Assembly (NCBI GenBank): GCA_904377845.1
Contig: CAJFGR010000021.1
Coordinates: 1-64,000 of the forward strand
Origin: an uncultured Ruminococcus sp.
GTDB taxonomy: Bacteria; Bacillota; Clostridia; Lachnospirales; Lachnospiraceae
Direction of reading: 5' to 3'
Length of the DNA: 64,000 nucleotides
Under the pieces are notes generated by a model, which worked only from the letters and a program-made list of their open reading frames with translations, ran no database searches and was not told the origin of the DNA. Below are positions 46,411 through 55,138 of this stretch, piece after piece. The position numbers were made by a program, and so were the translations under genes. Position 1 is the first letter of the stretch. Each line of letters opens with the position of its first letter.

Positions 46411-47677
46411 GTTCAACTGCTCCTTTTCCCGAAATATTGTTTTCTGCATCCGGTCTTTTGTCCGGATCTTCCCCGGTATCTGTCATCAGCATCCGATAGA
46501 ACGGCTCCAGTTCCGATGCATCCATGAGAACCGGAACAGGGTAGAGCGGATTGGCCTCTTTGTCCGCGTAATGTGCAAGCTTTGGAATATCTGTCTCCTG
46601 AATCTCAGGGATTTTGTCGCCGATGCCGAAGCGTTTTTTCATGTCTTTGATGGCCTGTATAAACCTGCCGGCAGCCTCGTCGCATGGAGTGTCCTCATCT
46701 GCCAGTCCGGCAGCAATTGCCAGACGCGAGAGCTTCCTGTGAATCTTTTCGCCGTAGGCTTCCAGAAGCATGGGAAGGATCACTGCATTGGCAAGTCCGT
46801 GGGGGACATTATATTCTCCGCCCAGAGAGTGGGCGATCGCATGGGCATAGCCTACATAGGATTTGGTAAATGCACATCCGGCATAGAACGAAGCGTGAAG
46901 CATATTGCGGCGCGCTTCCACATTACTGCCGTCATTGTAGGCGGTATCGATATTTTCAAAAATCAGCTGCACAGCCAGCAGGGCATCCTTACGTGTACCG
47001 TAAGTGGTAGAATTCCCTATGTAAGCCTCTACCGCATGGGTCAGGGCGTCCATACCAGTCGTCGCCGTGATAAACGGAGGCAGGCTCAGTGTAACTTTGG
47101 GATCGAGAACCGCATATCTTGGAATCAGCGGGAAATCATTGATGGCATATTTATAACGTGTCTGCGCATCCGTGATGACTGCTGCCAGCGTCGTCTCACT
47201 TCCGGTACCTGCAGTAGTGGGAACCGCCATCAGAAGCGGCAGTCTTTTATGTACTTTTAAAATCCCCTTCATTTTCGCCAGAGACTGTTTCGGCTTAGCA
47301 ATGCGGGCGCCCACAGCCTTGGCACAGTCCATGCTGGATCCGCCGCCAAAACCGATGATACAGTCGCAGCCTTCATTCTGATATATCTCCATTGCCTCTG
47401 CCACATTATCGGTGGTGGGATTGGCTACCGTCTTGTCATAAATGCAGCAGGGAATATCTGCATTCACAAGCGCCTTTTCCAGACGGCGCGTCAGTCCCAG
47501 TTTCCGGATGCCTGCATCCGTGATGATCAGGACTTTGCTGCATTTCTTTTTCTGGATAACTTCCGGCAGAGCTTTTACACTGCCGACGATCTTGGGTTTT
47601 CGATAGGGCAGGAACGGCAGGGCAATTTTTAATCCTGTCTGAAAGGTCCTGCAGTAGATTTTCTTTAGAGGGTTCAT
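46391..47677 (-). CDS. Iron-containing alcohol dehydrogenase
   Basis: 428 aa. GGGSSMDCAK binds the nucleotide; the metal-binding His (HAIAHSLGG, HGLANA) are present. Start MNPLKK (47677), with a weak AAAGGA upstream. It precedes the aldehyde dehydrogenase with overlap, so the pair would interconvert an alcohol, aldehyde and acid. Substrate not predictable. Confidence 0.9.
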   Translation of the reverse strand: MNPLKKIYCRTFQTGLKIALPFLPYRKPKIVGSVKALPEVIQKKKCSKVLIITDAGIRKLGLTRRLEKALVNADIPCCIYDKTVANPTTDNVAEAMEIYQNEGCDCIIGFGGGSSMDCAKAVGARIAKPKQSLAKMKGILKVHKRLPLLMAVPTTAGTGSETTLAAVITDAQTRYKYAINDFPLIPRYAVLDPKVTLSLPPFITATTGMDALTHAVEAYIGNSTTYGTRKDALLAVQLIFENIDTAYNDGSNVEARRNMLHASFYAGCAFTKSYVGYAHAIAHSLGGEYNVPHGLANAVILPMLLEAYGEKIHRKLSRLAIAAGLADEDTPCDEAAGRFIQAIKDMKKRFGIGDKIPEIQETDIPKLAHYADKEANPLYPVPVLMDASELEPFYRMLMTDTGEDPDKRPDAENNISGKGAVEHDGTGN

Positions 47678-47735
47678 GTAACAGATCCTTTCCGGCGCAG
47701 TTACACCGCTTCTTATTATAATGTATTTCCTGAAA

Positions 47736-47764
47736 ATATTAGCAGTTGCGATTTTATTTGTCAA
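47736..47764 (-). promoter_or_regulatory. Promoter of the alcohol/aldehyde dehydrogenase operon
   Basis: On the - strand TTGACA (47759-47764) and TAATAT (47736-47741) are 17 bases apart. Confidence 0.7.
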
Positions 47765-47803
47765 TAAATCAAGTATTGACATTATCAGCGGAATGGCGAT
47801 AAT
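47759..47803 (+). promoter_or_regulatory. Divergent promoter of the NifX-SlyD gene with shared inverted repeat
   Basis: TTGACA (47776-47781), 16 bases, GATAAT (47798-47803). The two opposing -35 elements form the inverted repeat TGTCAATA (47759-47766) / TATTGACA (47774-47781), a plausible common operator. Confidence 0.55.
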
Positions 47804-47843
47804 GGATAAAGGAAGAAATATACAAAACAGGAGAGTTAAAGAG

Positions 47844-48701
47844 ATGAAAATAGCTGTAACATATGATAACGGAAAGATTTTTCAGCATTTTGGAAGAACA
47901 GAGCAGTTTAAGGTGTATGAAGTCGAGGATAATAAAGTAGTTTCCAGCGAAGTGATCGGTTCCAACGGAGTCGGACATGGTGCACTGGCAGGGCTCCTGT
48001 CTGACCGTTCTGTAGACGTGCTGATCTGCGGCGGTATCGGAGGAGGAGCTCAGGCAGCTCTTGCCGAGGCAGGCGTAGAATTGTGCGCAGGCGCTCAGGG
48101 AGACGCGGATCAGGCAGTGGAAGCCTATCTGAAAGGTGAACTGGTATCTACCGGTGCAAACTGTGACCATCACGGCGAAGGGCACACCTGCGGCGACCAC
48201 GAGGAAGGACATTCCTGCGGTTCCGGATGCGGAGACAGCTGCGGAGGCGGATGCGGCGCTCATACAACACTGACCGGACGCAATGTAGGAAAAACCTGCC
48301 GCACACATTACAGAGGAACATTTAACGACGGAACTCAGTTTGATTCCTCCTATGACCGCGGAGAGCCGCTTGAATTCGTATGCGGCGCCGGCCAGATGAT
48401 CAAAGGATTCGATGCAGCTGTGGCTGATATGGAAGTGGGACAGGTAGTGGATGTGCACCTGATGCCGGAAGAAGCTTACGGTATGCCGGATCCGAATGCA
48501 ATCTTTACCCTTGAAATCGCACAGCTTCCGGGTTCAGAGGAGCTGGAGGCAGGGCAGCAGGTATATCTTACGAACCAGTTCGGACAGCCATTCCCTGTTA
48601 AAGTGACGGCAAAAGATGATACAACGATCACCTTTGATGCAAACCATGAGATGGCCGGAAAAGAACTGAACTTCAGGATTGAACTTGTTGAGGTGAAATA
48701 G
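47844..48701 (+). CDS. NifX-like / Cys-His-rich / SlyD-like fusion protein
   Basis: 285 aa. Residues 1-105 match the dinitrogenase iron-molybdenum cofactor-binding (NifX/NifB C-terminal) family (MKIAVTYDNGKIFQHFGRTE). Residues 107-139 are Cys/His-rich (six Cys and six His in that stretch). Residues about 148-285 match an FKBP-type prolyl isomerase of the SlyD class (GAGQMIKGFDAAV, EEAYGMPD). ATG 47844 after AGGAGAG; upstream in-frame sequence is promoter. No nitrogenase gene is visible. The order suggests a metal-handling chaperone or isomerase. No family with this full architecture comes to mind. Confidence 0.85.
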   Translation: MKIAVTYDNGKIFQHFGRTEQFKVYEVEDNKVVSSEVIGSNGVGHGALAGLLSDRSVDVLICGGIGGGAQAALAEAGVELCAGAQGDADQAVEAYLKGELVSTGANCDHHGEGHTCGDHEEGHSCGSGCGDSCGGGCGAHTTLTGRNVGKTCRTHYRGTFNDGTQFDSSYDRGEPLEFVCGAGQMIKGFDAAVADMEVGQVVDVHLMPEEAYGMPDPNAIFTLEIAQLPGSEELEAGQQVYLTNQFGQPFPVKVTAKDDTTITFDANHEMAGKELNFRIELVEVK

Positions 48702-48702
48702 G

Positions 48703-49167
48703 ATGATTCGGGTACTTTTTATTTGTCACGGCAATATATGCCGCTCAACCATGGCCCAGTCTGTCTTCCAGCAGATGGTCGATCAGGCCGGCCTTTCCGA
48801 CCAGTTTTATATCGATTCCGCCGCAACCAGCCGTGAGGAGATCGGCAATCCGCCGCATCATGGTACACAGAGGAAGCTTCGTCAGGTCGGAATCCCGTGT
48901 GTCCCTCACCGTGCCCGCCAGATGAGCAGGGGAGAATACGACCAGTTCGACTATATTATCGGAATGGATACATGGAACATCCGCAATATCAACCGTATCA
49001 TCGGAAACGGTGATCCTGACGGGAAAGTCAGCAAACTGCTTGATTTTACGGAACGGAGAGAGGAAGATATTGCTGATCCGTGGTATACAGGGAATTTTGA
49101 TGAAACTTACAGAGATGTAAAGGAGGGCTGTGAGGCCCTCCTTCAGGACTGCCTTCTACGCCTCTAA
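48703..49167 (+). CDS. Low-molecular-weight protein tyrosine phosphatase
   Basis: 154 aa. The CX5R loop CHGNICRST (residues 8-16) and the general-acid motif DPWYTGNFDETY near residue 126 are intact. The start is one base after the fusion gene stop. Overlaps the convergent J-domain gene by 12 bases. Confidence 0.92.
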   Translation: MIRVLFICHGNICRSTMAQSVFQQMVDQAGLSDQFYIDSAATSREEIGNPPHHGTQRKLRQVGIPCVPHRARQMSRGEYDQFDYIIGMDTWNIRNINRIIGNGDPDGKVSKLLDFTERREEDIADPWYTGNFDETYRDVKEGCEALLQDCLLRL

Positions 49168-49872
49168 AGCGTAGGAGAGCAGTTTTTTTAAATTGTTGTG
49201 GAACTGGCGCTTCTGTGATTTAAGGCGCATTTTCTCGGTTCCTGTCTTTGTCTCTTCTATATAGGAATCATATCGTGAAAACAGTATGTGGAAGTCCATG
49301 GTCTGTTTCTGTCCCCAGCGGATCAGCACCCAGTTCATAGCGTCCGGAGACCAGTATTTCATCGGTATGCCGGCCATCTTAAGAACAGTAATGTACTGCA
49401 TTGCCTGTTCGCAGAGCTTTGACATCTGACGATTCCGCAGACTGTCTTCGTTTTTTTTGCTTTTGCCGATTTTCCGGAAAATGCGCTGCGGAAGATTCTT
49501 TTTCTGCTCCCCGTGCTTCATAAGACGGATACTTCTTCCGATTACTTCATGCAGCCGGTTTGCTGTATTCCAGTAAGTGACAAAAGATGTTGTCTCTTCC
49601 TCTTGACCGTTTTCAGGACCTACTGTAAATGTCCGGAATACACGTTCGCTCTCGCCGAACATTTCCCGGTTATATGCCTTGCGCTTCTCCGGATTAGAAA
49701 GCACTCTGTAGGCCTCAAGAATGTTCTGCATCTGTTCGGTTGTGTCAATATCTTTATGTACATTTGCATCAGGATGATACACTTTCGCCAATGCATTTTT
49801 TGCTGTCGTGATTTCTTCTAAAGTCGCATCTCTTGAAACACCTAATACATCATAATAAGTGTGAGATTTCAT
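49156..49872 (-). CDS. J-domain protein with unknown C-terminal domain
   Basis: 238 aa. Residues 1-65 are a J domain with HPD (VYHPDANVHKD) and would stimulate a DnaK-type chaperone. No Gly/Phe region or zinc-finger region follows; the remaining 170 residues are basic, helical and not recognised. I start at MKSHTYYD (49872), with AAGGAGG just upstream; the frame reaches 49899. Read opposite to its neighbours. Confidence 0.8.
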   Translation of the reverse strand: MKSHTYYDVLGVSRDATLEEITTAKNALAKVYHPDANVHKDIDTTEQMQNILEAYRVLSNPEKRKAYNREMFGESERVFRTFTVGPENGQEEETTSFVTYWNTANRLHEVIGRSIRLMKHGEQKKNLPQRIFRKIGKSKKNEDSLRNRQMSKLCEQAMQYITVLKMAGIPMKYWSPDAMNWVLIRWGQKQTMDFHILFSRYDSYIEETKTGTEKMRLKSQKRQFHNNLKKLLSYALEA

Positions 49873-49909
49873 TGTGACCTCCTTATTAAACTTGTTCATT
49901 TAAACTCCC

Positions 49910-49945
49910 ACTGGTAAATATACGCCAGGAACTGGTAAAAGTCAA
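49910..49945 (-). promoter_or_regulatory. Promoter of the J-domain gene with direct repeats
   Basis: On the - strand TTGACT (49940-49945), 17 bases, TATATT (49917-49922). ACTGGTAAA occurs at 49910-49918 and 49931-49939, 21 bases apart, overlapping the spacer and downstream edge of the promoter. Confidence 0.6.
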
Positions 49946-49953
49946 TTGTTCTT

Positions 49954-49984
49954 AAGGACGGAAATGTCATATATTTTCGTCCTT
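49954..49984 (+). terminator. Hairpin upstream of the D,D-carboxypeptidase gene
   Basis: A 12-base stem (one G-T pair) between 49954-49965 and 49973-49984, followed by TTAT. It lies between divergent genes, so its role is unclear; perhaps a leader hairpin. Confidence 0.4.
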
Positions 49985-50051
49985 TTATCGGCATATTTCC
50001 AACTGCTGCTGATTATATTATTAACAGACATATTATGCGGCGAGGTTTGCA

Positions 50052-51254
50052 ATGAAAAGAATTCAGGCATTTCTGATCGCACTTATGATAATTCTTACCT
50101 GTGTCTGTGTACCGTCAGAGGTTTATGCTGACAACGAAGAACAATCTGAGAATACACAGAACGGGGCTGAGACTGCAGTGGAGGTTTCGGCACCTTCAGT
50201 GATTCTGATGGAGACATCGACCGGGACTGTGATCTATGAAAAGGATGCAGATACAGCACGTCCGCCTGCCAGCATAACTAAAATAATGACAATGCTGCTG
50301 ATATTCGATGCACTGGAGGCCGGACAGATAGGGCTTGAAGATCAGGTGACAGTTTCAGAATACGCTGCGTCTATGGGCGGCTCTCAGGTATTTCTGGAGC
50401 CCGGCGAAGTGCAGACAGTAGACACAATGCTCAAGTGTATCGCAGTAGCAAGCGCGAATGACGCCTGTGTCGCCATGGCAGAATACATATGCGGAAACGA
50501 AGAGGAGTTTGTAAACCGGATGAACGAGCGGGCGGCGGGACTCGGAATGGAGAATACGCATTTTGTCAACTGCAACGGGCTGGACGCGGAAGGGCATATA
50601 ATAAGCGCCCGGGATATTGCGCTCATGTCACGGGAACTGATCACAAAATATCCGCAGATTCACGACTATTCTATGATCTGGATGGAAAATATTACTCACA
50701 CAACCAAAAAAGGAACATCTGAATTCGGCCTTACAAATACAAATAAACTTGTCAGACAATATGAATATGCAACAGGACTGAAGACCGGCTCAACAGGAGA
50801 TGCGAAATTCTGTGTATCAGCTACTGCAGAGAAAAACGGTATTGAGCTGATTGCTGTGGTAATGGCCGCTGAAAACTCTAAAGAACGCTTTGCAGATGCG
50901 GTAAAACTGCTTAATTACGGGTTCGGCAGATGCCAGTTATATAAGGATGACAGCAGTGACGGCCTTCAGCCGGCGAAGGTGGAAAACGGAGTAGAAGATA
51001 CGGTTGATGTCCGCCGGGCAGAATCCTTTTCTTATCTGAACACTGACGGAGCCAATATCAACGGAATCGAACGGTCAATAGAAATGAATCAAAAGATAAA
51101 AGCACCTGTCAGAGAAGGCGATATCGTCGGAAATATTATTTATACACTTGATAATACTGAAATCGGACGTACTGCAGTTGTTGCAGCGGAGAACCTGAAA
51201 GAAGCATCATTTCTGGATTACCTGCAGGATGCAGCTGGACAGTGGATGATTTAA
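50052..51254 (+). CDS. D-alanyl-D-alanine carboxypeptidase, copy 1
   Basis: 400 aa secreted penicillin-binding protein that trims peptidoglycan stem peptides. A signal peptide (about residues 1-26, ending near VYADN) and the active-site motifs SITK (SxxK), SAND (SxN) and KTGSTG (KTG) are intact. A C-terminal beta-domain completes the DacA/DacF type. In spore formers such enzymes act in cortex synthesis; a role here is inferred. Confidence 0.92.
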   Translation: MKRIQAFLIALMIILTCVCVPSEVYADNEEQSENTQNGAETAVEVSAPSVILMETSTGTVIYEKDADTARPPASITKIMTMLLIFDALEAGQIGLEDQVTVSEYAASMGGSQVFLEPGEVQTVDTMLKCIAVASANDACVAMAEYICGNEEEFVNRMNERAAGLGMENTHFVNCNGLDAEGHIISARDIALMSRELITKYPQIHDYSMIWMENITHTTKKGTSEFGLTNTNKLVRQYEYATGLKTGSTGDAKFCVSATAEKNGIELIAVVMAAENSKERFADAVKLLNYGFGRCQLYKDDSSDGLQPAKVENGVEDTVDVRRAESFSYLNTDGANINGIERSIEMNQKIKAPVREGDIVGNIIYTLDNTEIGRTAVVAAENLKEASFLDYLQDAAGQWMI

Positions 51255-51267
51255 ATTATGATGTTAC

Positions 51268-51296
51268 TTGTTCTTCACAAAGCAATCGATTATAAT
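51268..51296 (+). promoter_or_regulatory. Promoter of the phosphoesterase gene
   Basis: TTGTTC (51268-51273), 17 bases, TATAAT (51291-51296). Confidence 0.7.
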
Positions 51297-51318
51297 GAAC
51301 TGAGCTGGAGGAAACAAT

Positions 51319-52233
51319 ATGAAAGTACTGATGATTCTTGCTGCCTTGATTATTCTGGCAGCTGCTGCAGTTTTTTTTGAGATATACAGAGAAGTTCACC
51401 ATTTCCGGATAACCCGGTATGAGATAAAGTCATCCCGGCTGTCAGGACTGCGCCGGGAGACAAAAATACTGTTTCTCAGTGATCTTCACAACCGTGTTTA
51501 CGGATATGGCAACCGGGACCTGCTGCAGGCAGTGCGTGATGAAAAGCCGGATCTGATCCTGATCGGAGGAGATATGCTGATCGGGAAAGAAAACACACCT
51601 TTTGATACAGCCCTTGATTTTGTCAGGCAGCTTCCGTCTGTCTGCCGTGTTTTCTATGTAAACGGCAATCATGAAGGGCGCATGAAAGAGTATTCCGAAA
51701 TATATAAAGGAGCTTATAAAAAATACAGATGTTCTCTGAAAGAAGCCGGGGTTGTTTTTCTGGAAAATGAGATTTGCGATATAAACCTGAACGGACAGAA
51801 ACTGTCAGTCTGCGGACTTGAGCTTCCGGTCTGCACATACAGAAAGTTCCATAAATCCGACATTAATGCCGGTATTATTACAGAATATCTGGGACGTTTC
51901 CCTGAAAAAGACAGATCAAAGACAGATCCCGAATCGAAACAAAACAGTTGTTATACGATTCTTCTCGCACATAATCCTGCGTATATGGACGCATATCTGG
52001 ATTGGGGGGCTGACCTGATTTTGTCGGGGCATCTCCACGGAGGGCTGGTCCGGATGCCGGGAATTGGCGGCATCGTAACGCCGCAGGGCTTTTTCTTTCC
52101 GAAATATTCCGGAGAGATGACACGAGAGGGCGGACAGACTGTGATTGTGAGCAGGGGACTTGGCTCACACACACTTAATATCCGGCTTTTTAATACTCCA
52201 GAGCTGATTTCGATCACTCTTGCCCCTGAATAA
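51319..52233 (+). CDS. Membrane-anchored metallophosphoesterase
   Basis: 304 aa. An N-terminal hydrophobic helix (residues 2-20) is followed by the phosphoesterase domain: FLSDLHN (near residue 52), GGDML, GNHEGR and HLHGG. Substrate unknown; related to the YkuE/YaeI group. GGAGG precedes ATG 51319. Confidence 0.85.
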   Translation: MKVLMILAALIILAAAAVFFEIYREVHHFRITRYEIKSSRLSGLRRETKILFLSDLHNRVYGYGNRDLLQAVRDEKPDLILIGGDMLIGKENTPFDTALDFVRQLPSVCRVFYVNGNHEGRMKEYSEIYKGAYKKYRCSLKEAGVVFLENEICDINLNGQKLSVCGLELPVCTYRKFHKSDINAGIITEYLGRFPEKDRSKTDPESKQNSCYTILLAHNPAYMDAYLDWGADLILSGHLHGGLVRMPGIGGIVTPQGFFFPKYSGEMTREGGQTVIVSRGLGSHTLNIRLFNTPELISITLAPE

Positions 52234-52238
52234 AACTA

Positions 52239-52267
52239 TTGTAAACCATACCGGTTTCCGCTATAAT
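52239..52267 (+). promoter_or_regulatory. SigA-type promoter of scpA
   Basis: TTGTAA (52239-52244), 17 bases, TATAAT (52262-52267). CCGGCG (52298-52303) and CGCCGG (52321-52326) could form a leader hairpin. Confidence 0.75.
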
Positions 52268-52340
52268 ATATGATTGGCACTTTAGAAAATATACGCTCCG
52301 GCGAGGAAAGTATACACTTGCGCCGGCAGAGGAGCAGGCA

Positions 52341-53120
52341 ATGGGAATTCCGGTTAAACTGGAAGTATTTGAAGGTCCGCTTGACCTTCTGCTTCATTTG
52401 ATTGACAAAAATAAAATAGACATATATGACATTCCGATTGTTGAGATCACAAATCAGTATATGGAATATATCCGGAATATGCAGAGAGAAGATCTGAACA
52501 TTATGAGTGAGTTCCTTGTCATGGCAGCAACCCTCCTTGACATTAAATGCCGGATGCTTCTGCCAAAGGAAATAAACGAGGAAGGCGAGGAGGAAGATCC
52601 GCGTCAGGAGCTTGTGGAGCAGCTCCTGCAATACAAGATGTACAAATATATATCCTATGAGCTGAAAGACCGGGAACAGGATGCAGATATGGTACTGTAC
52701 AGACAACCCACCATACCGGAAGAGGTCGCAGAATATGTGGAGCCGGTCGATCTGGACAGGCTTCTGGGCGATCTTACACTTCAGAAGCTTAATGCTATCT
52801 TTAAAGATGTAATGAAGCGTCAGACGGATAAGATCGATCCGGTCAGAAGCAGATTCGGAAAGATAGAAAAAGAAGAGGTTACGCTTTCCGGCAAATTTAC
52901 ATATATTCACAGTTATATGAAAGATCATAAGAAGTTCAGTTTTCGTCAGCTTCTGGAAAAGCAGCACTCCAAGATGCATATTGTTGTTACATTTCTTGCT
53001 GTTCTGGAAATGATGAAACTTGGAGAAATCAGGGTTCAGCAGGAAGAGACGTGCGGGGATATTATGATCGAGACAACAGGCATACTGATTGAAAGGACTG
53101 AAGAAGCGGATGGAAATTGA
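52341..53120 (+). CDS. scpA: Segregation and condensation protein A
   Basis: 259 aa kleisin of the SMC-ScpA-ScpB complex for chromosome organisation. The N-terminal signature KLEVFEGPLDLLLHLI and the C-terminal winged helix (from about residue 190) are present. GAGGAG precedes the start. The gene overlaps scpB by 11 bases. Confidence 0.95.
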   Translation: MGIPVKLEVFEGPLDLLLHLIDKNKIDIYDIPIVEITNQYMEYIRNMQREDLNIMSEFLVMAATLLDIKCRMLLPKEINEEGEEEDPRQELVEQLLQYKMYKYISYELKDREQDADMVLYRQPTIPEEVAEYVEPVDLDRLLGDLTLQKLNAIFKDVMKRQTDKIDPVRSRFGKIEKEEVTLSGKFTYIHSYMKDHKKFSFRQLLEKQHSKMHIVVTFLAVLEMMKLGEIRVQQEETCGDIMIETTGILIERTEEADGN

Positions 53121-53679
53121 AAAATATCAGGCAGCTATCGAGGCAATTCTTTTTACAATGGGAGATTCTGTAGAGATCGGAAAGCTGGCTGCAGCTATCG
53201 GGCACGATGAAGACACAACCCGGAAACTGCTTCACAATATGATGGACAGGTACGAGGAAGAAGACCGGGGAATCCGCATCATAGAGCTGGATAATTCCTA
53301 CCAGTTCTGTACGAAAAAGGAAATGTACGAGTATCTGATCCGCGTTGCAAAGCAGCCCCGAAGGTATACTCTGACGGACGTACTTCTGGAGACACTGTCC
53401 ATTGTGGCATACCGTCAGCCCGTCACAAAGCTGGAGATAGAGAAGATCCGGGGAGTAAAATCCGACCACGCGGTGAACAAGCTGGTAGAATATGGGCTGA
53501 TTGAGGAAGCCGGACGTCTGGACGCTCCGGGCCGGCCGATTCTTTTTGGTACAACGGAAGAGTTCCTGCGCCGTTTCAGTCTTCAGTCTCTGGACGAGCT
53601 GCCCACGGTGGATCATGAAAAGATAGAACACTTTAAGGAAGAAGCCGAGGACGAGGCCCAGCTAAAACTTGATATATAG
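53110..53679 (+). CDS. scpB: Segregation and condensation protein B
   Basis: 189 aa winged-helix partner of ScpA. Motifs EAILFTMGDSV near the start and LSIVAYRQPVTKLEIEKIRG are typical. I use ATG 53110 (MEIEKYQ), although the frame begins at TTG 53089. It overlaps scpA, suggesting coupling. Confidence 0.94.
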   Translation: MEIEKYQAAIEAILFTMGDSVEIGKLAAAIGHDEDTTRKLLHNMMDRYEEEDRGIRIIELDNSYQFCTKKEMYEYLIRVAKQPRRYTLTDVLLETLSIVAYRQPVTKLEIEKIRGVKSDHAVNKLVEYGLIEEAGRLDAPGRPILFGTTEEFLRRFSLQSLDELPTVDHEKIEHFKEEAEDEAQLKLDI

Positions 53680-53733
53680 TCTGCAATTCTATTTTAAAGG
53701 ATGTTTTCATATACTCAATGTAAGAGAGGAAAT

Positions 53734-55005
53734 ATGAGGCATCCTTTTATGATGAAAAAACATATCAGAAATGCAGGAGTGTTTCTTCTTCTGCTCATTC
53801 TGGAAATCACGTTTATTTCTGCATGGCCGTCATATTCGGATGCGGCGGATGCAGCTGCGGACATTTCCGGTACAGAGCTGAGACCCTCCGAATTATACGC
53901 ACGCTATGCAGTCCTGATGGACGCCGAAAGCGGGCGTATTTTATTTTCAAAGAGCGGGGATACCGCGGCACCCATGGCAAGCACAACCAAGATCATGACC
54001 TGTATTCTGGCATTGGAAAACGGTGGCCTTACAGATGAGGTAACTGCAAGTAATGAAGCGGCAGCACAGCCGGAAGTAAAGCTCGGGATGCGCGAGGGGC
54101 AGAAATTTCTCCTCAGAGACCTTCTTTATTCGCTTATGCTTGAATCCCATAATGATACAGCCGTTGCAATCGCGGAGCATATCGGCGGAAGTGTGAAAGG
54201 GTTCGCAGAAATGATGAACACCAGAGCTCGTGAACTCGAATGCACATCCTCTTATTTTATTACACCTAACGGACTTGATGCAAAAGATGAGATCGGATTT
54301 CATCATACGACTGCCGCAGATCTGGCGCGTATTATGAAATACTGCATTATGGAATCGCCGATGAAAGAAAAGTTTCTGGAAATAACACGGACAGATACAT
54401 ATACATTTTCAGACTGTAACAACAGTGGTTCATATGTATGTACAAATCACAACGCTTTTCTGAAAATGATGGACGGGGCGCTTACCGGAAAGACCGGTTT
54501 TACGGCGGATGCAGGCTACTGTTATGTCGGGGCACTGGAAAGCAAAGGGCGCACGTTCATCGCAGCACTGCTCGCCTGCGGCTGGCCTAATAATAAAGGA
54601 TATAAATGGGCTGACACAAGGAAGCTTATGTCTTACGGCATGGAGAATTTCTTCTATCGTGAAGCAGGACCGTCTTCCGACATCTCCGGTTTTCTGACTG
54701 TATCAAATGGCTATATCGAGGGCTTCCCGGACAGCCGTTCTGTAAATATAACGGTTTTCGAGCAGGGGGAGCCAGTGCGTGTTCTGCTGAGAAAGGATGA
54801 GCAGATCGAAAGAGAGCTGCAGACTGCAGAAAATATTACTGCTCCGGTTTCCGCCGGTGACAGGCTTGGAGAAGCTGTATATTCAGTCAGCGGAATCAGG
54901 ATCGCATCCTATCCCGTTCTCGCGAAAGAACCGGTGGAAGAACGTACTTTTCACGTATGTCTTCGATATGTTTTCAGACTGTTTTTCTTATCCGGAATGC
55001 AGTAA
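53734..55005 (+). CDS. D-alanyl-D-alanine carboxypeptidase, copy 2
   Basis: 423 aa secreted penicillin-binding protein. A basic start and hydrophobic stretch (about residues 10-30) form a signal peptide or anchor; SxxK (STTK), SxN (SHND) and KTG (KTGFTA) are intact. A hydrophobic C terminus could be an amphipathic membrane anchor. GAGAGGAAAT precedes ATG 53734. Next to scpAB, the usual neighbourhood in clostridia. Confidence 0.92.
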   Translation: MRHPFMMKKHIRNAGVFLLLLILEITFISAWPSYSDAADAAADISGTELRPSELYARYAVLMDAESGRILFSKSGDTAAPMASTTKIMTCILALENGGLTDEVTASNEAAAQPEVKLGMREGQKFLLRDLLYSLMLESHNDTAVAIAEHIGGSVKGFAEMMNTRARELECTSSYFITPNGLDAKDEIGFHHTTAADLARIMKYCIMESPMKEKFLEITRTDTYTFSDCNNSGSYVCTNHNAFLKMMDGALTGKTGFTADAGYCYVGALESKGRTFIAALLACGWPNNKGYKWADTRKLMSYGMENFFYREAGPSSDISGFLTVSNGYIEGFPDSRSVNITVFEQGEPVRVLLRKDEQIERELQTAENITAPVSAGDRLGEAVYSVSGIRIASYPVLAKEPVEERTFHVCLRYVFRLFFLSGMQ

Positions 55006-55039
55006 TTTTACAACAATATTAAAAAATATCAAGCGAAAT

Positions 55040-55120
55040 GATTAATTTTGCCACTGGTTTACAATGCATTCATATGATAGTATTAGTGAGGATAAAATAA
55101 AACAATAAAATTGATTAATT
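55040..55120 (+). promoter_or_regulatory. Leader of leuA-araC with GATTAATT repeats
   Basis: GATTAATT occurs at 55040-55047 and 55113-55120, 73 bases apart. Possible direct-repeat binding sites for the fused HTH domain, but AT-rich sequence makes chance likely. A weak TTTACA / TATTAG promoter lies between. No T-box or leader peptide with leucine codons was seen. Confidence 0.3.
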
Positions 55121-55138
55121 ATAAGGAGATGTACTGAA

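Noticed and set aside
45325-46527. 400-codon open frame on the + strand over the aldehyde dehydrogenase
   Set aside because: The - strand gene has all catalytic motifs; the + frame has none.
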